Notes under the pieces: model-generated | What the model was told of the DNA's origin: nothing | The model's database searches: none | Seen by the model: only the letters and a program-made list of their open reading frames with translations | Part shown: positions 51,039 to 59,880 of the stretch, piece after piece | Numbering within the stretch: the first letter of the stretch is position 1 | Layout: each line of letters starts with the position of its first letter | Assembly: GCF_003054705.1 (NCBI RefSeq) | Contig: NZ_QAYX01000022.1 | Span: forward strand, 496,001-560,000 | DNA from: Opitutus sp. ER46 | GTDB lineage: Bacteria; Verrucomicrobiota; Verrucomicrobiia; Opitutales; Opitutaceae | Direction of reading: 5' to 3' | DNA length: 64,000 nt | Made by a program: the position numbers and the translations under genes

Positions 51039-52118
51039 TCAGCTGACGGCCGGATAACTGCCGAGCCACTTCACCATGGGGCAGAACCGCTTTAGCTCGG
51101 AGAGCGCAGCCTTCATTCCCGGGTCGTCGTAGTGGCCGGTGATATCGAGGAAGAAGTAGTAGTCCCACGGGCGCTTCTTGCTCGGGCGTGACTCGATCTT
51201 CGACAGGTTGATCCCGCGCTCGGCGAGCGGCATCAGCATCTTGAGCAGCGCGCCGGAATGCGCCGCGGCCTCGTCGCCCAGCGAGACCAGCAGGCTGGTG
51301 AGGTCCTTGCCGTTGCCCACAGGACCCGAGGGTTTGCGGCCGAGCACAAAGAAACGCGTGGTGTTGTCCGCCTTGTCCTGGATCGCCCGCTCAAGGATCG
51401 GCACACCGTAATGCTCCGCCGCCAGCTCACCTGCGATCGCCGCGGTGCCAGGCTCTTCCTTGGCCATCTGCACCGCGCGCGAGGTACTGGTCGCCTCGAC
51501 GAGCTGCGCATGCGGCAGGTGACGCTGCAGCCAGTGACGGCATTGCGCGAGCGCCTGGTCCTTCGAGTACACGCGCTCGATGTCCTCCAGCGGCGAGTTC
51601 GAGATCAGCGCATGGGTGATCTCGAGGTAGATCTGGGCCACGATTTTTAGCTCGCTCTCCACGAAACTATCGAGCGCCTCGCGCACCGATCCCTCAGTCG
51701 AATTCTCAATCGGGATGACGGCGTAGTCCGTCTCCCCCTTCTCCACCGCGGTGAAGATGTCGCTCACCGTCGCCATCGCGTGGTAGTCCACGCTGGCGCC
51801 GAACTTCTTGAGCGCCGCGGCGTGCGTGTTGCTCGCCTCGGGCCCGAGGTACGCGATCAGCAGCGGCTTCTCCAGCGCGATGGCCGCCGACATGATCTCC
51901 CGGTAAATCGCCTGCAGGGCCTCGTTCTTGATCGGGCCGACGTTCTGCGCGGTCACCTTGCGGAGGACCGCGTCCTCCCGCTCGGCCACGTAAATCTGGC
52001 CGCCCAAGCTGCGCTTCACTTTCCCAATCTCCGCGGCCAGGGCCAGCCGCTCGTTCAGCAACTGGACCAACTGACTGTCGAGCTGGTCGATCTTCTGGCG
52101 AATGGGCTCGAGATCCAT
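51039..52118 (-). CDS. pheA: Bifunctional chorismate mutase/prephenate dehydratase
   Basis: PheA converts chorismate to prephenate and then phenylpyruvate for phenylalanine synthesis. Domains in order: an AroQ-type chorismate mutase (residues 1-85, IRQKIDQLDSQLVQLLNERLAL), prephenate dehydratase (about 90-265, IAYLGPEASNTHAAA; IPIENSTEGSV; DNTTRFFVLG) and a regulatory ACT domain (about 275-355, GALLKMLMPLAERGINLSKIESRP). The ESRP motif suggests phenylalanine feedback. It starts 3 bases after the scpB stop, so scpB-pheA are one transcript. Confidence 0.96.
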   Translation of the reverse strand: MDLEPIRQKIDQLDSQLVQLLNERLALAAEIGKVKRSLGGQIYVAEREDAVLRKVTAQNVGPIKNEALQAIYREIMSAAIALEKPLLIAYLGPEASNTHAAALKKFGASVDYHAMATVSDIFTAVEKGETDYAVIPIENSTEGSVREALDSFVESELKIVAQIYLEITHALISNSPLEDIERVYSKDQALAQCRHWLQRHLPHAQLVEATSTSRAVQMAKEEPGTAAIAGELAAEHYGVPILERAIQDKADNTTRFFVLGRKPSGPVGNGKDLTSLLVSLGDEAAAHSGALLKMLMPLAERGINLSKIESRPSKKRPWDYYFFLDITGHYDDPGMKAALSELKRFCPMVKWLGSYPAVS

Positions 52119-52121
52119 GAT

Positions 52122-53168
52122 TTAGGAGGGAGGTGGACTGCTTTGATCCTTTTCGGCCGGCTCCTCCGTCGGAGGTGCCGCTTCGGCGGCTTCCGATGCT
52201 TCGCTCACCGGCGACTCCGCCGAGGAGGACGCGTCGATCGCCTCCTCCACCGCCGCGTCGCCGTCGGCCGCAGCCGCGTCGAGCGGAAGCTGCTCCTCCG
52301 GCAGACCCATGTCGGTGTCGTTCGGGGGGCGGGCGTTCTCGTTGGTCTTGAGCCACTCGTCGATCTGGCGGGACGACAGGACGTCCGACGCCGGGAGCTC
52401 TTCGAGCGACTTGATGCCCACGAATTCGAGGAACTGGTCGGTCGTGCCGTACTGGATCGGTCGTCCGGGCGCGTCGGCGCGGCCGACAACGTAAATGAGC
52501 TCGCGCTCGAGCAACTTGTTCACACCGGCCTCCGCCGACACGCCGCGGATGGTCTCGATCTCGCCGCGCGTCACCGGCTGCCGGTAGGCGATCACCGCGA
52601 GCGTCTCGATCGCGGACTGGCTCAGCTTCACCGGCGGCGGCTCCTGGCGGAGAATGCGCACCCAGCGGGCGAAGCGCGGGTTCGTCACAATCCGGTAACC
52701 GTTGTTGCCCTCGATGAGCAGAATGCCTTCGTCGGCGGCCTTCAGCTCCGCTGCGATCACGTCCATCGCCTCGCGGATCTGCGCGGCCGTCACGAGCGAC
52801 GGCACTTCACTGTAAAGCTCCGGGTCCTGCGGCGTCTCCTCGACCAGGATCTCGGCCGGCTCAGCCGCCGGCGCTGACGCGGTGGCGACTTCAGCCGATG
52901 CCACCGGCTCAGCCGGGCTCTCGGCGCTGACCTCGCCGTTGGCAACGGGCTCGCTGACGACGCTCGCCTCGGACTCAGCCGCCACGGCTTCTGTGGCAGC
53001 GGGCGCGACGTCCGGCGCAGCTGCCGGCGCTTCCTCGCCCTCTGCTTCCGGCAGGCTCGCGGCCTGGTCGTGATAGCGCGTGAAAGCCGCCTGGATATCC
53101 TTGATGCCCAGAGGTTGGTTCGTGGAAAGCAGCAGTGCCTTCAGCACTTTTTTCAGATTGAACGCCAT
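52122..53168 (-). CDS. scpB: Segregation and condensation protein B, with long low-complexity insert
   Basis: ScpB binds ScpA and Smc for chromosome segregation. The 348-residue protein has its first winged helix split: residues 1-38 ([27 protein letters not shown]) then an Ala/Glu/Pro-rich insert of about 80 residues (40-120) before [24 protein letters not shown] and [15 protein letters not shown]. The second winged helix follows ([29 protein letters not shown]). Another acidic, Ala/Ser-rich tail covers the last 65 residues. Ordinary ScpB is about 190-200 residues. scpA is not next to it. First gene of the unit with pheA. Confidence 0.92.
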   Translation of the reverse strand: MAFNLKKVLKALLLSTNQPLGIKDIQAAFTRYHDQAASLPEAEGEEAPAAAPDVAPAATEAVAAESEASVVSEPVANGEVSAESPAEPVASAEVATASAPAAEPAEILVEETPQDPELYSEVPSLVTAAQIREAMDVIAAELKAADEGILLIEGNNGYRIVTNPRFARWVRILRQEPPPVKLSQSAIETLAVIAYRQPVTRGEIETIRGVSAEAGVNKLLERELIYVVGRADAPGRPIQYGTTDQFLEFVGIKSLEELPASDVLSSRQIDEWLKTNENARPPNDTDMGLPEEQLPLDAAAADGDAAVEEAIDASSSAESPVSEASEAAEAAPPTEEPAEKDQSSPPPS

Positions 53169-53309
53169 GCCCGTGAAAACCGAGGAGTGATGGGCAGCGC
53201 CCCCACCCCATGCAACCTGAATTTCCGCCCCGGCCGCCCTGCTGACACGCCTCGCCGGGAATCAGCCTTGCCGGGGTTTTCCGCCTCTGGTGGTGTGCGG
53301 CCTTTCGCC

Positions 53310-55010
53310 ATGAGCACTGTCCCCAACTCTCAGCGTCCGTTCTCCTCCATTGTCCACGACGGCCCCGACCGGGCTCCCAACCGCTCCATGCTTCGTGCCG
53401 TCGGTTTCCAGGATGAAGATTTCAAGAAGCCAGTCGTCGGCATCGCCTCCACCTGGAGCATGGTGACGCCGTGTAACATGCACATTGACCAACTGGCGCG
53501 GGATGCCGAAGCCGGCGCCAATTCGGCCGGTGGCAAGGCGATCATCTTTGGCACGATCACGGTGTCGGACGGCATTAGCATGGGCACTCCCGGCATGCGC
53601 TACTCGCTCGTGTCGCGCGAAGTGATCGCCGACTCCATCGAGACGGTCACGGGCGGCGAAGGCTTCGACGCGCTGGTCGCGATCGGCGGTTGCGACAAGA
53701 ACATGCCCGGCTGCCTCATGGCCATGGCGCGCCTGAACCGGCCCTCTGTCTTCGTCTATGGCGGCACGATTCTCCCGGGCATCCATCCCGACTCGAAGAA
53801 GGAATGCGATATCGTCTCGGTGTTCGAAGCCGTGGGCCAGCACGCCGCCGGCAAGCTCAGCGACGACGAGTTGAAGAAGGTCGAGAGCTGCTCGATTCCC
53901 GGCCCGGGCTCCTGCGGCGGCATGTACACCGCCAACACCATGGCGTCCGCCATCGAGGCGCTCGGCATGAGTCTTCCCAACAGCTCCGCGCAGGTCGCGA
54001 TCAGCAAGGAGAAGAAGGCCGACTGTGAGCGCGCCGGCGAAGCCGCCCTCGCCCTCCTCAAGGCCGGCATCCGTCCGCGCGATATCATGACGAAGAAGGC
54101 GTTCGAGAACGCCATCACCGTCGTCATCGCCCTCGGCGGCTCCACGAACGCCGTGCTGCACCTGCTCGCGATCGCCCACACCGCCGGCGTGAAGCTGACG
54201 ATCGATGATTTCACCCGCGTCGGTAAGCGCGTCCCCGTCCTCGCCGACCTCAAGCCGTCCGGCCGCTATGGCATGGCCCATCTCTCCCGCGTCGGCGGCC
54301 TGCCGCCGCTGATGAAGATGCTGCTCGATCACGGCCTCATCCACGGCGACTGCCTCACCGTCACCGGCAAGACCGTCGCCGAGAACCTGCGCGACGTGCA
54401 GCCTTACCCGACCAACCAGGACGTCGTCCGTCCGTGGTCGAACCCGATCAAGCCCGACAGCCACCTCCGCATTCTCTACGGCAACCTGGCCGTCGGCGGC
54501 GCCGTCGCGAAGATCTCGGGCAAGGAAGGTCTCCAGTTCTCCGGCAAGGCGATCGTCTTCGAAGGCGAGGAGGCCGCGCTGGCCGCGATTCTCAACGGCC
54601 GCGTCAAATCCGGCCACGTCGTCGTCATCCGCAACGAAGGCCCCGTCGGCGGTCCCGGCATGCGCGAGATGCTCTCCCCGACCAGCGCCATCATGGGCAA
54701 GGGCCTCGGCAAGGAGGTCGCGCTCATCACCGACGGTCGTTTCTCCGGCGGCAGCCACGGTTTCGTCGTCGGCCACATCACGCCGGAAGCCGCCCGCGGC
54801 GGCGCCATCGGCGTCGTGAAGAACGGCGACCCCATCACCATCGATGCGGTGAAGAACGAGATCACCCTCGACATCTCACCGAAGGAGCTGAAGGCGCGCC
54901 TCGCCGCCTGGAAACCGCGCAAGCAGAAGGAAACCCGCGGCGCCCTCGCCAAGTACGCCAAACTGGTCTCCACTGCCTCTGAAGGCGCCGTGACCGACAA
55001 ATACCTCTGA
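53310..55010 (+). CDS. ilvD: Dihydroxy-acid dehydratase
   Basis: IlvD converts dihydroxy acids to 2-oxo acids in valine, leucine and isoleucine synthesis. Fe-S ligand cysteines appear in [24 protein letters not shown] and [14 protein letters not shown]. The C-terminal active-site region has [20 protein letters not shown] and [20 protein letters not shown]. The 566-residue length is normal. Which cluster type (2Fe-2S or 4Fe-4S) it uses cannot be stated for certain. It is divergent from scpB. ATG 53310 is the natural start. Confidence 0.96.
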   Translation: MSTVPNSQRPFSSIVHDGPDRAPNRSMLRAVGFQDEDFKKPVVGIASTWSMVTPCNMHIDQLARDAEAGANSAGGKAIIFGTITVSDGISMGTPGMRYSLVSREVIADSIETVTGGEGFDALVAIGGCDKNMPGCLMAMARLNRPSVFVYGGTILPGIHPDSKKECDIVSVFEAVGQHAAGKLSDDELKKVESCSIPGPGSCGGMYTANTMASAIEALGMSLPNSSAQVAISKEKKADCERAGEAALALLKAGIRPRDIMTKKAFENAITVVIALGGSTNAVLHLLAIAHTAGVKLTIDDFTRVGKRVPVLADLKPSGRYGMAHLSRVGGLPPLMKMLLDHGLIHGDCLTVTGKTVAENLRDVQPYPTNQDVVRPWSNPIKPDSHLRILYGNLAVGGAVAKISGKEGLQFSGKAIVFEGEEAALAAILNGRVKSGHVVVIRNEGPVGGPGMREMLSPTSAIMGKGLGKEVALITDGRFSGGSHGFVVGHITPEAARGGAIGVVKNGDPITIDAVKNEITLDISPKELKARLAAWKPRKQKETRGALAKYAKLVSTASEGAVTDKYL

Positions 55011-55051
55011 GCTCCAGCGCCCGCGCGACTCGCGCGCCGTGATGCTACACC

Positions 55052-55081
55052 GGCCGGCTCCTCCTGGGCGCCGGCCATTTT
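55052..55081 (+). terminator. Terminator of ilvD
   Basis: GGCCGGC (55052-55058) pairs with GCCGGCC (55070-55076), followed by ATTTTC. It lies 41 bases after the ilvD stop. The loop is 11 bases and the T-run short. Confidence 0.5.
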
Positions 55082-55257
55082 CCTGCCCACCGCTCCCGAC
55101 GTGGCCGGTCGGCGCGCGCCATGGTGGCATGGCGCTTCGCCCCAGTTCGCGGAGCCGCCGCGGATCACCGGATTTTTGCCACTCGTGTTCCGGGGATTGT
55201 ACCCGCGGTTTTTGGCTTCGTGCGACCCCGCCCGGCTGTTAACACAGGCACCTCGCC

Positions 55258-56841
55258 ATGAGCTGGAACCGTTTCAAAACCCACTTCTATCACCACGCCG
55301 ACCTCGGCGTCTCCCTCGATATCTCCCGGATCCCCTTCCCCGACGACTTCCTCGCCGCGATGGAGCCGCGCATGCAGCAGGCGTTCCAGGCGATGAAGGA
55401 CCTCGAGGGCGGCGCGATTGCCAACCCCGACGAGAAGCGCATGGTCGGCCATTACTGGCTGCGCGCCCCGCAGCTCGCGCCCCGCGCCGAGCTCACCCAG
55501 GAGATCACGTCCACCCTTGCCCAGATCAAGGAGTTCACCGCCCGCGTGCACGCCGGCGACGTCAGCGGCCCCAAGGGCAAATTCAAGAACCTCCTCGTCA
55601 TCGGCATCGGCGGCTCCGCGCTCGGACCCCAGCTCGTGAACCACGCGCTCGGACAGCCGCGCAAGGACAAGCTCGCCGTCACGTTCTTCGACAACACCGA
55701 TCCCGACGGCATCGACTACGTCCTCGCCACCCTCCGGGGCCAGCTCGCCCGCACCCTCGTCGTCGTCATCTCCAAGTCCGGCGGCACCGCCGAGACGCGC
55801 AACGGCATGCTCGAGGCCATTGCCGCCTTTAAGGCCGCCGGCCTCGATTACGCGAAGCAGTTCGTCGCCGTCACCGGCGCCGGTTCCAAGCTCGACCAGA
55901 CCGCGGCCAGCGAGGGCTGGCTCGCCCGCTTCGCCATGTGGGACTGGGTCGGCGGCCGCACCAGCGAGCTCTCCGCCGTGGGCCTCCTGCCCGCCGCGCT
56001 GCAGGGCATCGACATCCAGGCCATGCTCGACGGGGCGGCCGCCATGGACGCCGTCACCCGTCAGTCCATCACCGCCCAGAATCCCGCCGCGCTCCTCGCG
56101 CTGATGTGGCATTACGCGACCGACGGCCGCGGCGCGAAGGACATGGTCGTGCTTCCCTACAAGGACCGCCTCCTCCTCTTCTCCCGCTACCTGCAGCAGC
56201 TCGTCATGGAGTCGCTCGGCAAGGAGCGTGACCTGCAGGGCAACCTCGTGAACCAGGGCGTCGCCGTTTACGGCAACAAGGGTTCCACCGATCAGCACGC
56301 CTACGTGCAGCAGCTGCGCGAGGGCGTGAACAACTTCTTCGTGACGTTCATCGAGGTCCTCAAGGACCGGGACGCCAAGACCGCGATGGACGTCGAGCCG
56401 GGCGTGACCTCCGGCGACTTCCTCCAGGGGTTCTACCTCGGCACCCGCGACGCCCTCACCGAGAAAGACCGCCACTCGATCACCATCACCGTGCCGGACG
56501 TCTCGCCGCGCACGCTGGGCATGCTCATCGCGCTGTACGAGCGCGTCGTCGGCTTCTACGCCACGCTCATCGGCATCAACGCGTATCACCAGCCCGGCGT
56601 CGAAGCCGGCAAGAAGGCCGCGGGTGCCGTCATCGCCCTCAAGCTTAAGCTGGTCGAAACGCTCAAGGGTTCCGCCGGCAAGGCCTTCACCGCCGAAGAA
56701 TTGGCTGCCGCGGCGGGCGTCTCCGAGCAGACCGAGCTCGTGTTCAAGATTCTCGAGCACCTCGCCGCCAACAAGGGCTCCGGTTTGAAGAAGCGCGCCA
56801 AGTCGCCCTGGTACGAATCGCAGTACAAGCTCAACGCCTGA
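55258..56841 (+). CDS. pgi: Glucose-6-phosphate isomerase
   Basis: Pgi interconverts glucose-6-phosphate and fructose-6-phosphate. The 527-residue protein shows [35 protein letters not shown], the [32 protein letters not shown] segment and [10 protein letters not shown]. The final about 65 residues ([31 protein letters not shown]) look like a winged-helix extension, as in the cyanobacterial/chlamydial long type. It is monocistronic, with its own gap and a terminator after it. Confidence 0.95.
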   Translation: MSWNRFKTHFYHHADLGVSLDISRIPFPDDFLAAMEPRMQQAFQAMKDLEGGAIANPDEKRMVGHYWLRAPQLAPRAELTQEITSTLAQIKEFTARVHAGDVSGPKGKFKNLLVIGIGGSALGPQLVNHALGQPRKDKLAVTFFDNTDPDGIDYVLATLRGQLARTLVVVISKSGGTAETRNGMLEAIAAFKAAGLDYAKQFVAVTGAGSKLDQTAASEGWLARFAMWDWVGGRTSELSAVGLLPAALQGIDIQAMLDGAAAMDAVTRQSITAQNPAALLALMWHYATDGRGAKDMVVLPYKDRLLLFSRYLQQLVMESLGKERDLQGNLVNQGVAVYGNKGSTDQHAYVQQLREGVNNFFVTFIEVLKDRDAKTAMDVEPGVTSGDFLQGFYLGTRDALTEKDRHSITITVPDVSPRTLGMLIALYERVVGFYATLIGINAYHQPGVEAGKKAAGAVIALKLKLVETLKGSAGKAFTAEELAAAAGVSEQTELVFKILEHLAANKGSGLKKRAKSPWYESQYKLNA

Positions 56842-56864
56842 GCGCGTCTCCAACGTTCAATGAC

Positions 56865-56900
56865 AAAGCGGGCGGACCCTCGGGTCCGCCCGTTTGCTTT
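56865..56900. terminator. Bidirectional terminator between pgi and the RlmI-like gene
   Basis: CGGGCGGACCC (56869-56879) and GGGTCCGCCCG (56882-56892) form a perfect 11-bp stem with a two-base loop. T-rich sequence (TTTGCTTT) follows on the plus strand and the A-containing flank gives TTTGTCA on the minus strand. Confidence 0.75.
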
Positions 56901-56931
56901 GGCGCCGCGCCACCCGTCGGGCCGCGGCCGC

Positions 56932-58098
56932 TCAATCGAGCTGCAGCAGGTAGCCGCGCAGGTACTCGCTCTCGGACATCGTCGCGAGCACCGGGTGATC
57001 CGGCGGCTGGTGCGCCCATTCGAGCACCCGCACCTTGCGCTTCGCGTCCGCCGCCGCCTCGGCCAGCACACCGCGCAGTTCGGCATCCTGCATGTGGTGC
57101 GAGCAGGTATAGGTCGCCAGCACGCCCCCGGCCGCGAGCCGCTGCATGGCGCGGAGATTGATTTCCTTGTAGCCGCGGAGCGCCCCCTCGAGCGCGCTCC
57201 TGGACTTCGCGAAGGGCGGCGGATCGAGGATGATCAGGTCCCACATCGGCTCCACCGCCCGCGCCGGGTCGTTGAACCAGTCGAACACGTTCGCCACCTG
57301 AAACTCGGCCTTCACGCCATTGCGCTCGGCGTTGCGCCGCGCCGCCGCCACGGCGTCCTCGGCGCTATCGAGGCCAAGCACCTCGTTGGCGCCGGCGCGC
57401 GCCGCATGCAGCGCGAAGGCACCCTGGTTGCAGAACGCGTCCAGGACCCGCCGGCCGGCCGCATGCTTCGCGACCACGCCGTGCTGCACCCGTTGATCGA
57501 GGTAGAATCCGGTCTTCTGCCCATGCTGCAGATCGAGCCAATACTCGAAGCCGCCGATGCGCATCCAGCGCGGTTCCCACTCGCCGCCGCTCCGGGTGTG
57601 CACCTCCTGGGGCAAGCCCTCCAGCCGGCGGATCGGCGCGTCGTTGCGGAAGATGATCTCGGCTGGTTTCAGCAACTCCGCCAGGACATCGCTCACGATC
57701 CCCGCGCGCTTCTCCAGCGCGAGCGTCTGGATCTGCACCACGAGCGTGTCGCCAAACTGATCCACCACCAGGCCCGGCAGGTCGTCGGATTCCGACCAGA
57801 TGAGCCGGCGGGCCGGTTCCTCAGCCCGCCGCGCCACCGCCCGCTCAACCGCCGTGCGGATGTAGGCCGCGTCGAGCGCGACGCGTTCCCGGCTCAGCCG
57901 CCGCCACACGATCTGCGATCGCGAATTGTAGATGCCGACGCCCAGGAAGCGGCCATTCCGGTCGCGCGCCTCCACCAGCTCGCCGTCATGCTCCGCCGGC
58001 AATAGCGCCTCGACTTCGTTGGCGAAAATCCACGGGTGCCCATGCGCGGCGCGGGCACGAATATTCGGTTTGAGTTTGAGCGACGACGGAGGAACCAC
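56932..58098 (-). CDS. Class I rRNA cytosine methyltransferase, RlmI-like with PUA domain
   Basis: The 388-residue protein has an N-terminal PUA domain (residues about 1-70, LKPNIRARAAHGHPWIFANEVEAL) and a central linker domain. The C-terminal methyltransferase contains VLDAFCNQGAFALHAARAGA, then LGLDSAEDAV and the catalytic DLIILDPPPFAKS. In E. coli RlmI methylates 23S rRNA C1962. The family often has a Cys in TYTCSHHM, visible here. GTG 58098 is the only suitable start. Confidence 0.9.
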   Translation of the reverse strand: MVPPSSLKLKPNIRARAAHGHPWIFANEVEALLPAEHDGELVEARDRNGRFLGVGIYNSRSQIVWRRLSRERVALDAAYIRTAVERAVARRAEEPARRLIWSESDDLPGLVVDQFGDTLVVQIQTLALEKRAGIVSDVLAELLKPAEIIFRNDAPIRRLEGLPQEVHTRSGGEWEPRWMRIGGFEYWLDLQHGQKTGFYLDQRVQHGVVAKHAAGRRVLDAFCNQGAFALHAARAGANEVLGLDSAEDAVAAARRNAERNGVKAEFQVANVFDWFNDPARAVEPMWDLIILDPPPFAKSRSALEGALRGYKEINLRAMQRLAAGGVLATYTCSHHMQDAELRGVLAEAAADAKRKVRVLEWAHQPPDHPVLATMSESEYLRGYLLQLD

Positions 58099-58135
58099 GG
58101 CGCAACGTTTGCGCGTTCACCCCGCGTCGCGACAC

Positions 58136-58163
58136 AAAAAAGGACGTGCCGCGAGGCACGTCC
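58136..58163 (-). terminator. Terminator downstream of the small membrane protein gene
   Basis: Read leftward, the stem GGACGTGCC/GGCACGTCC with loop TCGC is followed by TTTTTTGTG. It lies between the 37-residue gene (58282-58395) and the RlmI-like gene start, so it should end a transcript from the right. Confidence 0.8.
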
Positions 58164-58281
58164 CATAATTGTCGTCTACCGCCATCCTGACCAGGGCGTG
58201 AATCCCGACGAGAGGATGCACGCACCCGTGTACGCGACGCAGTGGCGTCTCGAACGCGGGCCTATCTGACGCCAGAGTGCG

Positions 58282-58395
58282 TCAGAGTTCCTCGTCCGTG
58301 ACTTCGCTCGGCTCCGGGCGGCGCGTGTAGGCGCTGATGGCCGCCAAGGCGAAGACAAAGCTGAGGTAGATGGCGATGGTGAGAAGGATCTTCAC
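58282..58395 (-). CDS. Small single-helix membrane protein (37 residues)
   Basis: GTG at 58395 opens a frame with the peptide VKILLTIAIYLSFVFALAAI then SAYTRRPEPSEVTDEEL and a TGA at 58282. One hydrophobic helix is followed by an Arg-Arg pair and an acidic, Ser/Thr-containing tail, the layout expected for a small inner-membrane peptide with N-out or N-in orientation by positive-inside rule. A strong terminator lies about 120 bases downstream on the same strand. No family is recognised, and it is too short for statistical proof of coding; similarity search in relatives would decide. Confidence 0.5.
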   Translation of the reverse strand: MKILLTIAIYLSFVFALAAISAYTRRPEPSEVTDEEL

Positions 58396-58559
58396 GCCCT
58401 GTCTATCGGCACGGGGCTGAAGAATTTAAGCATTTTGGAGAAACACCCTAGAGAGGACGATCAGCGTCCGCCGCGAACTCCTAGGGCCTACCCCCTACGC
58501 AATGAATGCACCGCCAATCGCTAAACCCGGTGCGGCGTGATGGTTTTGCGCGCCAAAAT

Positions 58560-58928
58560 TCACTGCGCCGCGGCGGGCGCAGGCGGCGGCTGCGCCGCAA
58601 AATCGCCCACGATTTTTCCATGCTGCACGAGAATGATGCGATCCGCGCCGGTCGCCCCGCGCGTGCGCGTGGCCAGCGTCGAGCTGTACACCAGGAAGAG
58701 GGCCGCGCCACCGTCGATCAGGCTTTCAGCCCGGCTGCGTTCCGCCACGGCGAGCACGTCCAGCTCCTTCTTGCCGCCCTTGTAGAAGGGCCCGACCGTG
58801 CCGACGTCGGATCCCAGATACTGCAGCACCACCCCGCGCATGGCCTCCGAACCCATCGACGAGGTTCCACACGCCGACAGCAGCGGGAGGAGGACAAGCA
58901 CCGAGGCCAGACGGAATTTCGTAATCAT
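58560..58928 (-). CDS. Predicted small lipoprotein, unknown function
   Basis: The 122-residue product starts MITKFRLASVLVLLPLLSAC with lipobox LSAC, so it should be lipid-anchored at Cys20. The mature part has GSEAMRGVVLQYLGSDVGTVG, then ELDVLAVAERSRAESLIDGGAALFLVYSSTLATRTRG and a Pro/Ala tail (AAQPPPAPAAAQ). I recognise no domain. It is divergent from the glycosyltransferase gene (121-base gap). The ATG at 58928 was chosen because it begins the lipoprotein signal. Confidence 0.75.
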   Translation of the reverse strand: MITKFRLASVLVLLPLLSACGTSSMGSEAMRGVVLQYLGSDVGTVGPFYKGGKKELDVLAVAERSRAESLIDGGAALFLVYSSTLATRTRGATGADRIILVQHGKIVGDFAAQPPPAPAAAQ

Positions 58929-59049
58929 TGAAAAGGGCCTGCCTAAAAAGCCCATCTTCGGGCGGACTGCAAGGTCCCACCGGGCGCGAAGAATTTACTT
59001 CCCCACCGCCGGAACGGCCCGCAAGTTGTTCCATTTTACCGCCGTAGAA

Positions 59050-59835
59050 ATGCACCTGGGGAAAAAGATCGTCGTCGTCATGCCAGCTTACAACGCGGCC
59101 AAGACACTTCGTCGCACCTACGACGAGGTCATGGCCCAAGGCGTGGTCGACCGCGTGATCGTCGTCGACGACGCGAGTCGGGATGACACCGTGGGCCTCG
59201 CCCGCGAGCTGCCGCACACCGACGTGCACGTGCACGAAAAAAACCTCGGCTACGGCGGCAACCAGAAGTCCTGCTACCGCCTCGCCCTCGCCGCCGGCGC
59301 GGACGTCGTGATCATGGTCCACCCGGACTACCAGTACACGCCACAGCTGATCCCCGCGATTTCGTCGATGATCGCGAACGGGCTTTACCCGTGCGTCATC
59401 GCCAGCCGCATCCTGGGCAACTACGCACGCCGCGGCGGCATGCCGCTCTGGAAATACGTCGCCAACCGCGCGCTGACCCTCTCCGAAAATCTCATCCTCG
59501 ATGAGAAGCTCTCTGAGTACCACACGGGCTACCGCGCTTTCTCGCGCGAGCTGCTCGAGCGGGTGCCCTGGCAGCGCAATTCCGACGACTTCGTCTTCGA
59601 CAACCAGATGCTCGCGCAGATTTTCTGGTGCGGCTACACGGTCGCCGAAGTGAGCTGCCCGACGAAGTACTTCCCCGAGGCGTCCTCGATCAATTTTCGG
59701 CGCAGCACCCGTTACGGGTTTGGCTGCCTCGGCACCGCCCTGTCCTACCGCCTCGCGGCCATGGGCCTGGCCCGCTCCGAACTCTTCCCGCCCGAGATCC
59801 GGAATGTCGGCCGTCGGCCCGACGCCGACATCTGA
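59050..59835 (+). CDS. Glycosyltransferase family 2 (dolichyl-phosphate mannosyltransferase-like)
   Basis: The 261-residue enzyme has the GT-A fold start IVVVMPAYNAAKTLRRTYDEV, VDDASRDDTV, then a DxD-like HPDYQYTPQLIP and HTGYRAFSRELLERVPW. It lacks membrane helices. Such enzymes move a sugar from a nucleotide sugar to a lipid or glycan. It is a single gene, converging on the helicase gene 45 bases away, and not part of the export operon at 24297-29335. Confidence 0.88.
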   Translation: MHLGKKIVVVMPAYNAAKTLRRTYDEVMAQGVVDRVIVVDDASRDDTVGLARELPHTDVHVHEKNLGYGGNQKSCYRLALAAGADVVIMVHPDYQYTPQLIPAISSMIANGLYPCVIASRILGNYARRGGMPLWKYVANRALTLSENLILDEKLSEYHTGYRAFSRELLERVPWQRNSDDFVFDNQMLAQIFWCGYTVAEVSCPTKYFPEASSINFRRSTRYGFGCLGTALSYRLAAMGLARSELFPPEIRNVGRRPDADI

Positions 59836-59880
59836 TCTCCGGATCCCGCCACGCCGCGGCTCTGGCGTCCGCGCTGCAAC

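Noticed and set aside
58164-58281. tRNA gene
   Set aside because: A GTTCGA-like word and GC-rich arms are present, but no cloverleaf with acceptor stem and anticodon arm could be drawn.
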